NCBI GenBank assembly: GCA_905160935.1
Contig: CAJHZI010000513.1
Span: forward strand, 1,674,501-1,738,500
DNA: 64,000 nucleotides
Origin: Enchytraeus crypticus
Taxonomy: Eukaryota; Annelida; Clitellata; Enchytraeida; Enchytraeidae
Direction of reading: 5' to 3'
Shown: positions 1 through 12,962 of the stretch, one piece after another
Layout of the letters: every line of letters starts with the position of its first letter
Numbering within the stretch: the stretch's first letter is position 1
Program-made: the position numbers and the translations under genes
The notes under the pieces: generated by a model
The model's input: only the letters and a program-made list of their open reading frames with translations
Told to the model about the DNA's origin: nothing
The model's database searches: none

Positions 1-476
1 TTTCTTTTCTTTCTTAGTTGCTCTTTCTGTAGTTTTCATTTTCTCCATTCCTCTCCATGGCTATTAGTAATATTTGCATTTTGTTTGCGCACCAGTTGCA
101 GTCGACGCGGATTTAAGAATAACCCTCCAACACCAAGGAATTTTTCTATTCCAATCTGTAAACACTAGGTCTTCCAAAGTGATCACCCACAACATACTAA
201 TCTGGAGAGACGTAGCTTAACTTCGTTCAATTGACGCGCAGCTGAACTGAGTGCGCCAAATCCAATTCCACATTGTTATATTGTTGTATCGTAATTGATG
301 TTAAAACTATAAATAGTAAATTTACTGAAAACTTTATTTATCTAACCAGTGCTCTTAATGTAGAACTTGAGTCTGTGGAGAAGTTCTGAGATGTTGGAGT
401 AGCTGTTGACTGCAAATTTAAAGTTTTCTCTTCATATTGCTAAGATCGTTGCTTCTGCAAAGCAACGAGTTAATAC

Positions 477-550
<74 letters not shown>

Positions 551-1469
551 AAAGGGTTAAATGTCCTGGTTGCAAAATCTACTTAATAGGAGATTTTGTA
601 AAGTAACAACCTCCTAGTAGCTGGTAGTTTCTATGACCAAAATGTGGAAAGTAAAATTTAATCAATATTTTAATCTCTTACAAACACACCACAATGAGAA
701 CACTAGCGGGCCATATAAAATTTGCTCGCGGGCCGCAAATGATCCGCTGTTCACGGGTTGAACACTCTTGATTAAGACATTCATAAACGAATGCTAATGC
801 ATACCTGAACAATTTCGAGCTAATTGCAAAGTCCACAAAGAATTTCAAGCGTGTTTGAACCCGTGTAGCACAATAATAACCAAATATTATATATGACCGA
901 GGCGTAAATAGTTTATTTACTTCTGGGGAGTGGTCCTAATTTACTTCTGGGGAGGGTCCTTTTACTCGTGAGCATAGAGTTGTTTGATATCAAGACTGAA
1001 CAACATTATTTCTGTGATAAACCATAAAATCTTAAGTTTTCAGTGCCTTACAATTTGAAGAGGGTGCAACCAACAAAATGCGGCCTCATATACTCGCGTA
1101 TTTATAATACTTGAGTACTTGAAGAAACCTAAAGTAGGGCCAGGTGCACAAGTAGAAGGTCTGTGATCGTGTCTGTGCATAACTTGAGAACAATTATAGA
1201 AACAAGTAACTATGTATAGACGAGGCGGCACGCAGTAACAGTTGTTTCGCTTCTTGGACTTGCTTCTATTTAAAGGTTTGCTTATTTTCTCCGTAGACTC
1301 GAGGCTGCAATTTTTGTCGACTACAAGAGCAAGCGTGTGTATATTAAATTGACTAATTAATTAAGCTAATTCTAATTGTATTGTACCCGGTTGGAAGGCA
1401 TAATGCATCGATTCGAATACCAGTCGGAACGCCGATGGCTGCTTGTGGTACAGACACTGTTGTTAAACT
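1..1469. other. Intergenic, no gene seen
   Basis: AT-rich with one TA array. The stretch 700-770 (CTAGCGGGCCATATAAAATT, CGCGGGCCGCAAATGATCC) looks like a decayed DNA-transposon end, but I cannot place it. Short open frames here have no coding character. Confidence 0.5.
480..543. repeat. (TA)n microsatellite
   Basis: Pure alternating TA/AT over about 64 bases. Confidence 0.95.
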
Positions 1470-1600
1470 TCGCGCAACTATAGGCTTAAATTATCTTAAA
1501 CTACCTACATCGCTGAGAAATGAACTCGGAACATTTTCCTTTAAATCCAAGCTTAAAACATTTTTATTTAGTGGAGTGATTGGGACCAGTTTGCTGCCTT
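1470..1600 (+). pseudogene. LINE reverse-transcriptase C-terminal remnant
   Basis: The translation holds LKLPTSLRNELGTFSFKSK followed by LKTFLF, the LP..LR...S...FK..LK..LF signature found at the C-terminus of many non-LTR retrotransposon proteins. No upstream RT domain is readable; it is a 5'-truncated relic. Confidence 0.5.
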
Positions 1601-1663
1601 CCTTTTCTCGTACCAACGATTTTTTTTGCTTGCACACATCGGTGCGCAGAAGTGCATACTACT

Positions 1664-1765
1664 ACTACTTAGTGCACTGACTACTGGCAGGTCCCTGGTA
1701 TATAACGCCTCCACTCATCTCTACTTCCGTTTTCCTCTTCATAGCCACAAACGAGTGGATCTTTT
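1664..1765 (-). mobile_element. LINE 3' end fragment (GTGCACTG...ACTGGCAG type)
   Basis: Matches the 3' end of the element at 51348-51625: TAGTGCACTGACTACTGGCAG followed by the CTCCACTC and CTTCCGTTTTCC blocks. Read on the minus strand it corresponds to the W-R-R-Y segment of that LINE. Confidence 0.5.
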
Positions 1766-1800
1766 AATCAGCTATAACATTCCTTTTGATATACCATTAT

Positions 1801-1805
<5 letters not shown>

Positions 1806-1849
<44 letters not shown>

Positions 1850-1931
1850 TATATATATACTTTTATAGATATACATATATACACACACATATATATATGC
1901 ATATGTATATATGCATAGTCTTATATATATA

Positions 1932-1986
<55 letters not shown>
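1806..1986. repeat. (TA)n/(TATG)n compound microsatellite
   Basis: Two TA arrays separated by TACACACA/TATGCATATG variants. Open reading frames here are artefacts of the repeat. Confidence 0.95.
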
Positions 1987-1987
<1 letters not shown>

Positions 1988-3534
1988 ACATACAATATAC
2001 TTGTATATACTTGTATAATTTGAGTTAGAGCAGTAATTTCCAAATTTGAGCAATGTGGTTACGTGTAACTGAAGCTAGACGATGAGGGGGGGGGTCTTGT
2101 GATTGTCTGATGGAATTGATGAGGTAGCATTATGGGATAAAATCCCCTAATGAATCAAAGCCAAAACGCACAATTTATTCAGAAATCATGCCAATATGAA
2201 CACTGTATAAGTGAAAGAAATTCGATACCCGTAATGTTTAGATTTACCAGTTTCCCGGCTACTGCAGATAAGATCACCCATAAACTGCATATGTCATAAG
2301 AGGCGACTAAACAATAAAACTGATGAAGGCAATTAGCCTTCGTGATTTAGTCAATTTCAATACCAATGAAGTAGTCTTAGTGAATTTAAAATCGTCCTTT
2401 GAGTACATGTACATAGGATCTGCCACTTTGCAGAATTCAAGGAGAGATCTCAAAAAACAATCGAATCCATCGGAGTTAATAGATCAGTAGAAAAATAATT
2501 TTGTAATAGCGATCGTCAAAGAAGTTTTTGAGGCACGATAGCCATGATATTTTTTACTCGTATATTTTAATGGCGTCTTCAGGTTATTCTGCCAGGAAGC
2601 CCGGCTTTTGACCGGTAATTGTTAGCGGCAGCCTCTGCAACTGGTTAAATCTGCGAATAAAAACGTGCAGTGTGTAGTACAGTCTAATCCGTCAAACGCG
2701 ATGTATGTAGTAGGCCTACAGTATATATAATTGCTGAGACTTTTCTTTAAAGCCATTTTTTAAAATCTGTTCAGTGGCAACTTTAACGGTTGCAGATATA
2801 CAGTAATACACAGTATACTGATATATAGTACTATAGATTGTTGTATAAGAAATAACTACATAAATTTTATTGCTAAGGCACTAGGCTAGACCTGAGTAGG
2901 GTATTTAGCGTGCATTAAATTAAGAGTATGAAAATAGTTATTACAATTTATAAGTAACTAACTAGCACAGATAGGCCTATTAGTCCTAAGCATCCACGTG
3001 GATATTTTAACTTCGGTGGATTATGCATTAGGTAGGAGTGTGATATCGTATCTCAAATGGAATATCTCCGATTATCTCGGGAGAGTAAGGAAAAGTTTTG
3101 TAAAAAGTTCGATTAACGAACCGAAAACTCGCTAATTGAGCGAAATTTCTGTGGCAGACGTTACGGTGAATCGAACAGGATGGATTTAGGAAAATCCATC
3201 TTGGACCTACAATTTGATGGAAATTTATATTGATATTGAATGAGCAAGTGTAAAGTGTTAGATGGTTACTTAATATTATCTATCAGATAGTTTACTATTT
3301 AATCCGCTCCGCTCAGCCGGTTATGAACTCCGTACTGAGGACACCGTCCAAGCCATGTCTTCCTATCCACTTAATGTCCATGAACTGAGACCAACACGTA
3401 AACCTCCATTCCGCTGGTACCCTTCTTTGGGCTGATTACCGAAATTTTGGCTCGCGCACCGTTTAGTGACCACCCATATGTTGCTCATCGGGTTTAATTT
3501 GGTTTCATAGTCCTCAATGTTGTTATTAGCAACA

Positions 3535-3655
3535 GTAGCACAGTGGCGATGTCGGTAAGCTATCTGACCGCGGATCAATATGTGCCGGGTTCAAATCCTG
3601 CGCTCGTCCGTCACTGATATCGCTTTCGAGAGATGAAACGGACCTTATTATGTCG
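3535..3655 (+). mobile_element. tRNA-derived SINE, family S
   Basis: Shared core: GTGGCGATGTCGGTAA (A-box-like), GGGTTCAAATCCTG (B box), CCGTCACTGAYATCGCTTTCGAG, then a GAAAC..AACGTTAAC tail. This copy is moderately diverged. Confidence 0.65.
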
Positions 3656-3844
3656 GCGTTACAACGGAAATACTAACGGGACGAGAGATATTTCAATATC
3701 ACTCGGTGAGTCATTCAATATCACGTTATATATTGAGCAATATCGGGAGCTGACACTGGTATTGCTGTTCACGAGGTGGATAAGTCGAAGAAATATGAGC
3801 CTCGGTCAGCATATGAGGTGGTAGAGTTTAGTGTGAGGTCAGGT

Positions 3845-3965
3845 CGTGCGTCATAGCCTAGAGGTTAGAGTTACCTACATCAGTGTATTGTGCTGCGGTT
3901 CAAATCTGATATAGATAGACGCGGAATCATTGAACTAAATGATTCGGTTACTAGGCTGTGCCAGC
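3845..3965 (+). mobile_element. tRNA-like SINE of another type
   Basis: CATAGCCTAGAGGTTAGAG fits an A box and CGGTTCAAATCTG a B box, spaced as in tRNA genes, but no cloverleaf can be drawn. A similar tRNA-like head is at about 10405-10480. Confidence 0.4.
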
Positions 3966-5384
3966 TGATTAAAGTAACATTCACCTGTTTGCGTCCATGC
4001 AGAGTATGAGTAAATGATGCCACAGCTAATATTGTTTAGTAGGGGCCTATGTCTCAATGGCTCAAGGTGTAAGCGCGTTAGGTAACGGCATGAAGAATAA
4101 GAGGCTGTTCTTGAGATCCTGTGATCACTTCTATGTGATAAAATATCTGATTAAATCTTGGACATTCATCTTTCAGGGTAGAACGGTACACTTGACATCT
4201 GGAAGAGAAGCTCTTCAGGCTTCTGATCTTGATGTTTAGCCCACATTTGTTAAGTATTTATTTATTACATTCATATTTATACTATTAGTAGCTGTAACTG
4301 AGGGTAGGCCTATCTTTTAAGCTGACGTTTTATATGTGCATAACTTAACCATAGTGATGACATTTGGTTGCAAAAATAAGAGAGTTATGATGATTAAATT
4401 AAGGGGAACTGCAGTGCCATATGCAGCAGTGCGTTGAAACTATTTATATTACCCTATGTAATTATATATAAATTGCTAATAGTAAAGATAAATTAAAGCC
4501 CATCGTTAATGCCAAGTTAAACTTTAATTTTCTAAGTCTAAAGCTTTTTAGTGACGGATCGATCAAAGATTTGAACCCTGCGCCTATTAACAACACCACC
4601 AACAGCAACAATCACATATGAATTAGAGTGCTACTGTCGACCATTATAACACTGAGCGCTATAGTACCAAATCCAATCCGACGACCAGATTGTGAGGTCC
4701 AAAATTTAATTACTATTCCCCTGTCAGATCAGTTTGGGCTACTAGTTCAGCCCGTATCAAGCTATGATTTAACATTTTTAATCAACGGATATTTTAATAT
4801 CTCCGCTAGACGATCATCTGTATGTTCATGATGTAAAATCTTTTTCTTCTATTTCTTCCATTTTGTAATTTAAATTCATTTATGTAGTACGAATATTTCA
4901 CCCTCATAATTTCAATCAGACTGATAGCTGCGAAAGTTTTGCAAGTTAGCATAAATTTTACTGATGTTATTTAATCTGCAACATAATTACTATCCACTCA
5001 ACGCCAGTGCTATATTTACCCAAAATAAAAATCTAACAAGTATCTGATTAGTGAACAAGATTAGGCCGATATAGTTATCATTTCTACCAGAAATAAGGGT
5101 GTTGGAGAGATCATATGAAAATAGATGACCACGTGCTTTTATCTTTTATATTTCCTTACAAGAATTGCTAATAACAGAGAAAGAGTTATCGATATGGCCT
5201 GTAGCTTGTGCCTATAGTATGGTAGGAGTGATTAAATGAATTTCACGAATAGAGATTTAATTGAAAATTAGCAAAATAAAACTAATTATTTTACTTAATT
5301 TTAAGCAATTGACCTGTGGTTACCGAAATGCCACAATGATGACTTATATTCTACAATTTCGCGTAGAAAATCTTAGACATGTTC

Positions 5385-5490
5385 AGTTAGGTTGCAAGCT
5401 GCAGGTCAGTACATACAGGGTTCAAATTTCACACTCACCCGTCACCGATATCCTAGCAAGAGGTGAAATTGACCTTAAATTCGGCTGTAC
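5385..5490 (+). mobile_element. SINE family S, degenerate copy
   Basis: CAGGGTTCAAATTTCAC, CCCGTCACCGATATC and GAGGTGAAATTGACC keep the order of the family core; the A-box end is poorly preserved. Confidence 0.4.
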
Positions 5491-6013
5491 AGTCTTTATT
5501 TAATTGCTATGATGATGTGCTCGGTTTAGTAGTAAATTCTCTATAACCTTTCTCTTAGTTGATGTCTATCGTTGGCACGCACAGGCCAGATATGCCCAGA
5601 TATGATGGACTCATAGTAGGCTATTTGTGTAGATCGAAACGTAGCAGGTCTGCAGTTACTGCTATCAGTAGTGATGAAAGAACAAAATAGACAAGAGCCT
5701 AAGCGTGCGGTAAGTATATTAGTCAGAGCATAGGTGCCTAGAGCTTGTATGGTATGTTTGACCAGTTGCTGCGGTAAGAGATTGATTGCTGTAGAATGTT
5801 CGCTAGAATTGAATGATGAACGTTAAACTGAACCTGCTTTTCCAGCACGCGATTACGCTTCAAGTTTCTTCTTCAAGTTTCATAATATAAATGTTATTGT
5901 TATCTTGATATTATTATTATTATTAATATTATTTTATTGTTTTCTTATCATATTTATTATTATTGCAGTTACTATAATTTTTAAGCCCCTAACATGGGGA
6001 TTCTTTATTATTG

Positions 6014-6150
6014 GCTGGAGCCAGTAGCGATGGCGGAAAGATATTCGATCGCGGACCAGTGTGTGCGTAGTTCAAATCCTGGGCTTGCCCGTCACTGACA
6101 TCGCTTTCGAGTGAGGAAACTGACGTTAACATTAGGTTTACCAGTTATAC
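6014..6150 (+). mobile_element. SINE family S
   Basis: GGAGCCAGTAGCGATGGCGG, AGTTCAAATCCTGGGC, GTCACTGACATCGCTTTCGA and the GAGGAAACTGACGTTAAC tail are all present, followed by TTA/TTATTA-rich sequence. Confidence 0.7.
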
Positions 6151-6847
6151 TGTTATTATTATAATTATTATTACTATATTATTATTATTATAAATATTAT
6201 TATTATTATTATTAATATTACAATTATTATTATTTTAATTGTCATAGACTATGCTGTCTGATGGGCGTTGGCGTTGGTCGATATAGCCTTGCTCGGTTGA
6301 ATGGCTGCGTGTAGTTGAGTGCAGGTACTGAGGCTTTGGAGAGACAAAGACTGGGCGTGGAAAATAATTCATCATTAAAAACCTGTCAACACATCCTGCT
6401 GTATTTCGTAATTACATCGATATGAAAAAGCTGCATGTGTGAATGTACATGTAATACAATGTATTAGTGTAAAAATATGAAAATGTTTCATGATGCACGC
6501 TTTCACAGTAGTATTTGAGCTTAGAGGATACTCCTACACTGTAATCATACTCATGTAAGCACGATAAAAACCAGTGTTTAAAGCTTAAACTTCTCATTTA
6601 TATATCGAAAGAATGTTCATTGGTGACGGGTTGATCCAGAATTCGTTCCTTACTTCTATTAACTGACATGTGATCCGCTTGACCGTTGTCCCACTCAATT
6701 CAATTACACACTCTGGGAATAGTATGCTATGTAATATGCATCGACTTATAATATACTGACGTATGTATTATACTGATTTGCTCCTATAGGGGGCCTATAC
6801 TATAGGAAGTGTAGTACCAATCGTTTGATTATTAATCAAAAATTAAT

Positions 6848-7229
6848 CGCGGGCGGGCGGGCGGGCGGGCGGGCGTGCGTGTGAGTGAGTGAGTGAGTGA
6901 GTGAGTGAGTGAGTGAGTGAGTGAGTGAGTGAGTGAGTGAGTGAGTGAGTGAGTGAGTGGGTGGGTGGGTGGGTGGGTGGGTGGGTGGGTGGGTGGGTGG
7001 GTGGGTGGGTGGGTGAGTGAGTGAGTGAGTGAGTGAGTGAGTGAGTGAGTGAGTGAGTGAGTGAGTGAGTGAGTGAGTGAGTGAGTGAGTGAGTGAGTGA
7101 GTGAGTGAGTGAGTGAGTGAGTGAGTGAGTGAGTGAGTGAGTGAGTGAGTGAGTGAGTGAGTGAGTGAGTGAGTGAGTGAGTGAGTGAGTGAGTGAGTGA
7201 ACGAATGAACGAATGAACGAATGAATGAA
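6848..7229. repeat. Compound tetranucleotide array GGGC-GAGT-GGGT-GAGT-GAAY
   Basis: Successive blocks: GGGC (6848-6875), GAGT (about 6880-6958), GGGT (6959-7013), GAGT (7014-7200), GAAC/GAAT (7200-7229). The minus strand stays open as a Ser-Leu-Thr-His repeat, which I regard as non-coding. Confidence 0.95.
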
Positions 7230-7433
7230 TAGTACTACAAAACATGAGAACGAATAGACTAATAATGGAAATAAAGAGGTAAGGAATGTTCAGACGGGTA
7301 TATAATATTTTCTTATATATTCTCTATGGCTACATCACAGAAGCTGTATACGGCAATATATAATTGTTTTATTTCTTGAGTTAAATTAGTTTTATTTTAA
7401 TCATGACTGAATTATTACCAGTCTCTCTCTGTC

Positions 7434-7441
7434 TATTTCTC

Positions 7442-7486
<45 letters not shown>
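7434..7486. repeat. (CT)n microsatellite
   Basis: CT dinucleotides with one interruption near the start. Confidence 0.95.
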
Positions 7487-7489
<3 letters not shown>

Positions 7490-8318
7490 AACATAACTCA
7501 GTAGCTTAATAAGTAACCCATGTACCTGATTGACAACATTCTCTATGTCTTTGTACTACAGAATTACTGTATTACCAGATATTTGACGTTTATGTGAAAA
7601 TATCTTTGTCTCTTACTTTGAATTCTTACCTCTATTCTCCTCTCGTTTATACGATTTAATCAGACAGTTTTATATACTGTACATGTAGTAGAGACTCACG
7701 GCTCTTGTAACTCACTTATGTCACGGTGGTTCACAAGAATCGCAATTAATCGCTGTGTCTGTAACAGGTAAGACAAGTGCAAGTACTTAGAATCAGACAA
7801 TTCTCGTTGAGTGATGAAATGATATGGTTTACAGTCAGATTATGCATTACATGATCTGAGAGAGTGTAAAGGTAGGTACAAGACAGGTTGTTCTATGTAT
7901 AAAATTTGCAGACGTCATATTGTTTTCACTAAATCGATATAGTAGTAGATTTAGACAGGTTTATCCAAACACAGGCTTTTGATTCGCATGGCGTGTAGAT
8001 TAGTTTTAAAACCAAGTTACAGTATTTCATTACTCTAATTAATGTTGCAACTAACTTCAGGATTCTATTATATTTGACAGAATTATAGGCAGAAAATTTA
8101 AATTATAAATATGAAGAATTGTGGATATAACGGTATTTAATAACTATTTATAGCTATATATTTTAGCCTACCCCTATATTTACGAATTGATATAGGCTAA
8201 TAATACAGAATTACAGGAAAGCAACATAAACAGTTTTGTTGAAAAACGATCACTGGGGATTGGTTTATAGTTGCAAATAAAATGAACACTCAGTCATCTA
8301 AACAATCCATGTCAATCA

Positions 8319-8632
8319 ATGAAATATCAGAAAGAAATCAACTCAAAAAACTGTGACGTCACGAGTTCTTGCTTAAGTGACGAACTGTTAAGTAAAGTAG
8401 CGATGAGTATATCAAACTATGAAGATAACGACGCGTCTCGCGTAACCAACGAGACACTGACCAATCAGATTACTCGTACAGCAGAATTTGAATGCGATGA
8501 CGTAGCGACTCGACGTCACACCGTTGGTCTGAGCCGATCAAATGCTGTAGACGATTGGCTAGAAGATGAGCTAGACTGTGACGTCACGAATGTATCGACC
8601 AATAGCCGACAACTTCGTGAAATAAGAACCAG
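8319..8632 (+). CDS. Gene U exon 1, unrecognised acidic protein
   Basis: An open stretch from an ATG with an upstream in-frame stop, ending at a strong donor (CAG then GTGAGT) in phase 2. The product is hydrophilic and rich in S, T, N and D (DWLEDELDCDV), with no domain I recognise. It joins exon 2 (9950) in frame. The DNA holds two full TGACGTCA palindromes (8354-8361, 8579-8586) and three CCAAT-type boxes. The start codon is not independently supported, so the exon could begin elsewhere. Confidence 0.5.
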
Positions 8633-9237
8633 GTGAGTAAATATAAAATAATATAGAACATTTTGAATTCACAGCCATAACTTCGCACATATTGAGATGT
8701 ACAGTATATTCCTATAGCTATTAGAATATTGTTCTAAACTTTAATAAATAATTTAAAAATGCAAATAGTACGCTCATAATTTCTCTTATTTTTTTAGACT
8801 AACGTAAAGTTATAGAACATTTCAAGTCCAATTCTACATATATAGCCTACTGAAAAGTTAATGGAAATAGATGCTCTAGAAGAGGAGCCGTAATACTAAA
8901 AGTAATAATGCAGGTTTTACCATTTTGGCATATAAACCGTACTTTTTAATAGAAAATTCTGAAATAAGCATATTTTTATTACTTTGTTTTGTTATCCAAC
9001 AAAGGCCCGTATGGTAATCTTAAAAAGCAATTACTAACAGATTAACTGTTTGAAATGTCTGCCTTCAATCTTAATGGGCCTACACAACTGCAAACTTTTA
9101 GGAAACGCGTTAAATCCCTTTTTGATATAGTAGCTTGGGCTAGCTCATCAAAGATAATCTGTAATGCTTCCTTTAATTGGTTGACATCTAGTTGGTTTAG
9201 GCTCAAGCAACCCTAAATTCTTGTACCATTATGTATG

Positions 9238-9296
9238 TGTATATATATATATATATATACACATATATATACACATGTACATGTATATATATACAC

Positions 9297-9362
<66 letters not shown>
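9238..9362. repeat. (TA)n microsatellite with TACACATG interruptions
   Basis: The right part 9297-9360 is pure TA; the left part contains ACACATG/ACACG variants. Confidence 0.95.
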
Positions 9363-9671
9363 TTGTCCTAGTAAAAAACTCGACTGTAAATAAAGGCCTC
9401 CAATCATCAGAGATGTAACACATTTTTAATAGAGGGGAAGAAATATTGTGGAGGCCTAAGAACTGCAACTGAAAGAGAAGCCCCACGTTTATAGGAGGCT
9501 CAGGGGGGGCTGAGCTGCCAGGGGCACGTGCCGCCTTTCCTCGACCTGTGTATAGCCTCATTTAAGAATCACATCCAATTCTTACAATTTCAATTTTTTC
9601 TTCAGAAAAATTAGACGTTATTTTAGGCCTACGCGTTAAGGAATGGAGTGGGGGGAGGGACGGGGTGCACT

Positions 9672-9800
9672 GGTGGAGCCAGTGGCGATGTCGGTAATAT
9701 ACTCTACCGCGGATCAGTATGTATGGGGTTCCAATCCTGGGCTCGCCCGTCACTAACATCGCTTTCGAGTGAGGAAACTAACGTTAACATTAGCCTTACA
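9672..9800 (+). mobile_element. SINE family S
   Basis: Near full length: GGAGCCAGTGGCGATGTCGG through GAGGAAACTAACGTTAAC. The 3' end is a short tandem CATTAGCCTTA run (9788-9830). Confidence 0.7.
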
Positions 9801-9949
9801 TTAGCCTTACATTAGCCTTAGCCTTACTGAGAGGCGCAATTGGAGACCCTAAAGTCCCAGGGGAACATGACCCCCCCCCCGTCCTTACACCCCTGACTAT
9901 AGTAATATTCAGTTTTGATAATACTTAATTAAGGTGTCACTTTGAGCAG

Positions 9950-10060
9950 ATCTCTGGATTGTCTGCTACAAAAGACGGAGTTGTACGAATTTGAAGACTT
10001 TGACTTCGCTCTGTCCCTCGAATGTCCTGATGTGGATTCCAACAACGGATCTGATTCCAG
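9950..10060 (+). CDS. Gene U exon 2
   Basis: An acceptor (TTTGAGCAG) and donor (CCAG then GTATTC) frame 111 nt, phase 2-2, which reads on from exon 1 as RSLDCLLQKTELYEFEDFDF and ends NNGSDSR. It is acidic, with no known motif. A CT microsatellite begins in the intron right after the donor (10069-10122). Confidence 0.52.
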
Positions 10061-10068
10061 GTATTCTT

Positions 10069-10074
10069 GTTCTC

Positions 10075-10122
<48 letters not shown>
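10069..10122. repeat. (CT)n microsatellite
   Basis: Starts nine bases after the exon 2 donor of gene U. Confidence 0.95.
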
Positions 10123-10126
<4 letters not shown>

Positions 10127-11311
10127 GTTCCTCAATCTTTCACGATCACTAAGTGAGCACCCCAACGATCAATAAGCCTGCATTGTCTCTCGGTGTCTTC
10201 AATAAATATGACCCTTGAGTGGCTATCTCTGTCTTACTCTATTAGCAACTTAGCAGCCTCTCCAGACACGCGCAGTGCACGATGCATACTCTATAATCTA
10301 CACTGAACATGAAGCTTTAAATTGACAATAATTAGAATCAGTGCTCGTTATCATTATTATATTAACCAGATAATCAGTGCTAGAGAGATTGAAGAAGTTT
10401 ATGTTGTCAAAGTTGGAATGGTTGTATTGGAAAAGCACTTGCATATGAAGCAAGAGGTCACTGGTTTAAATTCTAACTGATTCCTCTATTATAATTACAG
10501 GCGATTGTGCTAGTAGGCTACGATAAAGTTAAACTTAACCTTTCAGTATTTATATCTTGACTATTGTGAGTTATGTGAAATCACAATAGCTATAATATAA
10601 TTCCATGTATTTGCGATTATTAGCGTCATCACCAGTTTTATCATTATCACCAGCATTATCATCGTCGTAAGTATCATCAGTATTACCATCATTATGAGCT
10701 GAGCAATAAGGAAGCCTCGTCTGACATGGCCTAGTAAACAAACAGCATAAATCGCTTGTGTACATACTGTACGGTACGTGCACTACTTAATTAGACCACA
10801 TGATGGTGTTAATACAAATTTCAAAGTTTGTTTTCATAATTTCATGTCACTTGGTGTTATAGTCTATGAATAGTTCCATGTATTTTAGGGATTCTTTGCA
10901 AAAGTCTTCCTAGTTCCTAGCTACCATAGTAAAAGTAACCATCTCTCGCCTGAGAACTTCAGTGAAATAATGTAGGTTTGTGCAGTTTTGTCAAGTATTT
11001 ATACAGTTGTGTTTATATGCTCGCCGGCTTGATTTTGTCTTAATAGTGCACGATGTTGTCATTGATGACTGTAGCACTCTAATTGTTATAATAATTACGA
11101 AATATTACCGTTGGTTTTGCTTTATATATAATTAATATGTCTTATATCTTTATTCATCTCACATTCATAGCAGGTTGAAACACATATAACAAATATCATA
11201 CCCAACATAAATCATCATAAAGAAAATAAAGAAAGAGCATTATTAAGTAAGTTTAATTAACTTTGTGAACTTTTTAAATGAAATTTTTTTATCAATTCTT
11301 CTTTAATGCAC

Positions 11312-11640
11312 TGCCAAGTGGCAGATTGAAGGTACATAATCATACTCAAAGTCTGTTTTCTCGCTCCATATGAGCACTCCTTAGATCAACAATCCTTCAC
11401 AGTCTATGCCTTATCCATTCCTTATGTAGCCTATAGCTTGGGAAAAGTATGGCTTCTAAGGTGGTTTCCCGTTGCCTTCATCAGTTAGGTGGTTTAATTA
11501 CTATTTAATCCTGGGGTAAAATATTTTATGGCGAGGTTGGTCCCCTCTAGCCATCCTCAGCTCCTGCCTTAGTCTCCTCTTACATACACGCGGCAGATTG
11601 TTTTCGGTTGACCTATTCTGCAGTGGTCAAAACTCACCCG
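11312..11640. repeat. Interspersed repeat, family R2, copy 1
   Basis: About 330 bp alignable along its whole length with 37566-37925 (CACTGCCAAGTGGCAG, TCTATGCCTTATCCAT, GTTTCCCGTTGCCT, CAGATTGTTT). No coding signal; class unknown. A related partial copy is at 15545-15735. Confidence 0.6.
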
Positions 11641-11709
11641 AACACAACAACTGAATAAATTACATCTAATTAATTATCTTAATTTTCCGTTTTATTCGCA
11701 TATAAACAG

Positions 11710-11942
11710 AGACATGGAGGAAAGTACAAATTTTCAACCAGACAGCAACAGCTCTTCAACCTGTGATGACGACGTCATTGGCATGTATTATGACGTCATT
11801 GACTCCGCTTACGCTGCTTGCTCATTGGTTGATAGAGGAAGAAGGACAGGTCTGCACGGAGAGTTGCTAGGGATCAAGTCTGTGAAAACATCAAAACTGC
11901 TGCCTCTAACCTTGACCCAGAAGTTGACCAGCTTTTTCCTTA
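11710..11942 (+). CDS. Gene U exon 3
   Basis: 233 nt, phase 2 in and 1 out, acceptor ATAAACAG, donor GTGAGTAA. It continues the frame of exons 1-2 as RDMEESTNFQPDSNSSS, then a DDDV segment and a more hydrophobic end (KLLPLTLTQKLTSFFL). Three successive exons joining in one open frame with good splice sites is the main support for this gene. An alternative start is the ATG at 11714 within it. Confidence 0.52.
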
Positions 11943-12962
11943 GTGAGTAATATCTTCATTTTTTTCAAGTTTAGTATCGTTTATTTGTTCTTCATCACAG
12001 TACAGATTGTACAAACAATAGGAACGTGCATGTAGTTAGATAAACAAACAACAATACGAAATAGGCTACCATAAAAGAGCCGTAGCTCTGTTCGGTAATA
12101 CCATAATTAGCAGCTATAGCAGAGTCTACTTAAAGTCTAAAATACAAAAATTGCTATTACATTACTAATTACAGTAAAACCGTTGGTAGTCATACAATTT
12201 AATATTTTCAAATTAGGAAATGGCCAGAAACTGGCAATTTTATTTAGTTTTATGGCAAAAATGTTTCATTGATATTTACTAATATAGGCTATTCACTATT
12301 GATGTTTACTAGTTCTTATTGAAAAATAATAAATACTATTTGCTTTGTTTTTTGCACTGTGAAAAGTCTAACAAGTTTTTTCAGTTAACATATAATTACA
12401 CTGAATGAAAAAACGCATATGTTGTATAGTCAGAACGCTTACCTACGAATTTGAAAAAATTCCAATTCATTATCTTTTTATTAATGAATAAGTTTTATAG
12501 CTTTCAAGGATTTAAATTTGATCAACTTACATCTCCCATTCCCGCCCCTCCAATTCCTCTCATAGATATCACTACTGACTTAACCTGTTCATTCAGATTA
12601 GGCCTATTCAGATTTGGTCTAGATCACCGTCATAAGGTTTCAATTACTTGTGGCCAGTTATAGGTATATTTTTATCAATCTTTCAATTACATTTTTATTA
12701 ACATGCAATTATATTATACATTATTTCTCAAAAAGTCACTTAACTTCCATTATAATCGGCGTGCAACGCACATGACAACTCCATTTAACAGATTTTTCTT
12801 GTCTAGTTTTCTGTGGCTGATGTGACTTGAGAGAAATGATTGAATTTTAATCTTGCTTGTGTCATTAGAGTTTTTGTTTTGCTTCTGACATCTAGTAGGC
12901 TGCTGATGCTGATGAATGAAATTGAAAACTAACCGTGTAAATTAATAGTGTAGAAATTTATG

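Larger units (their letters stand above)
1990..8318. other. Intergenic region with SINEs and simple repeats
   Basis: Apart from the repeats listed separately and ATT/TTA-rich stretches (5900-6240), I see no supported exon. A TTA-rich run follows the SINE at 6014 and may be its tail. Confidence 0.5.

Noticed and set aside
1040-1231. 63-codon minus-strand open frame
   Set aside because: No motif, no splice sites and no homologous copy in the window.
3535-3655. tRNA gene
   Set aside because: The A and B boxes are recognisable, but no acceptor stem or cloverleaf forms, and the same sequence recurs about ten times with a common tail, so it is a SINE.
6832-7245. 137-codon minus-strand open frame of Ser-Leu-Thr-His repeats
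   Set aside because: It is only the translation of a tetranucleotide microsatellite; no start context, splice sites or flanking coding sequence.
12580-12634. Possible gene U exon after a strong pyrimidine tract
   Set aside because: It opens in phase with exon 3, but the donor is weak and its exit phase does not fit the following segments.
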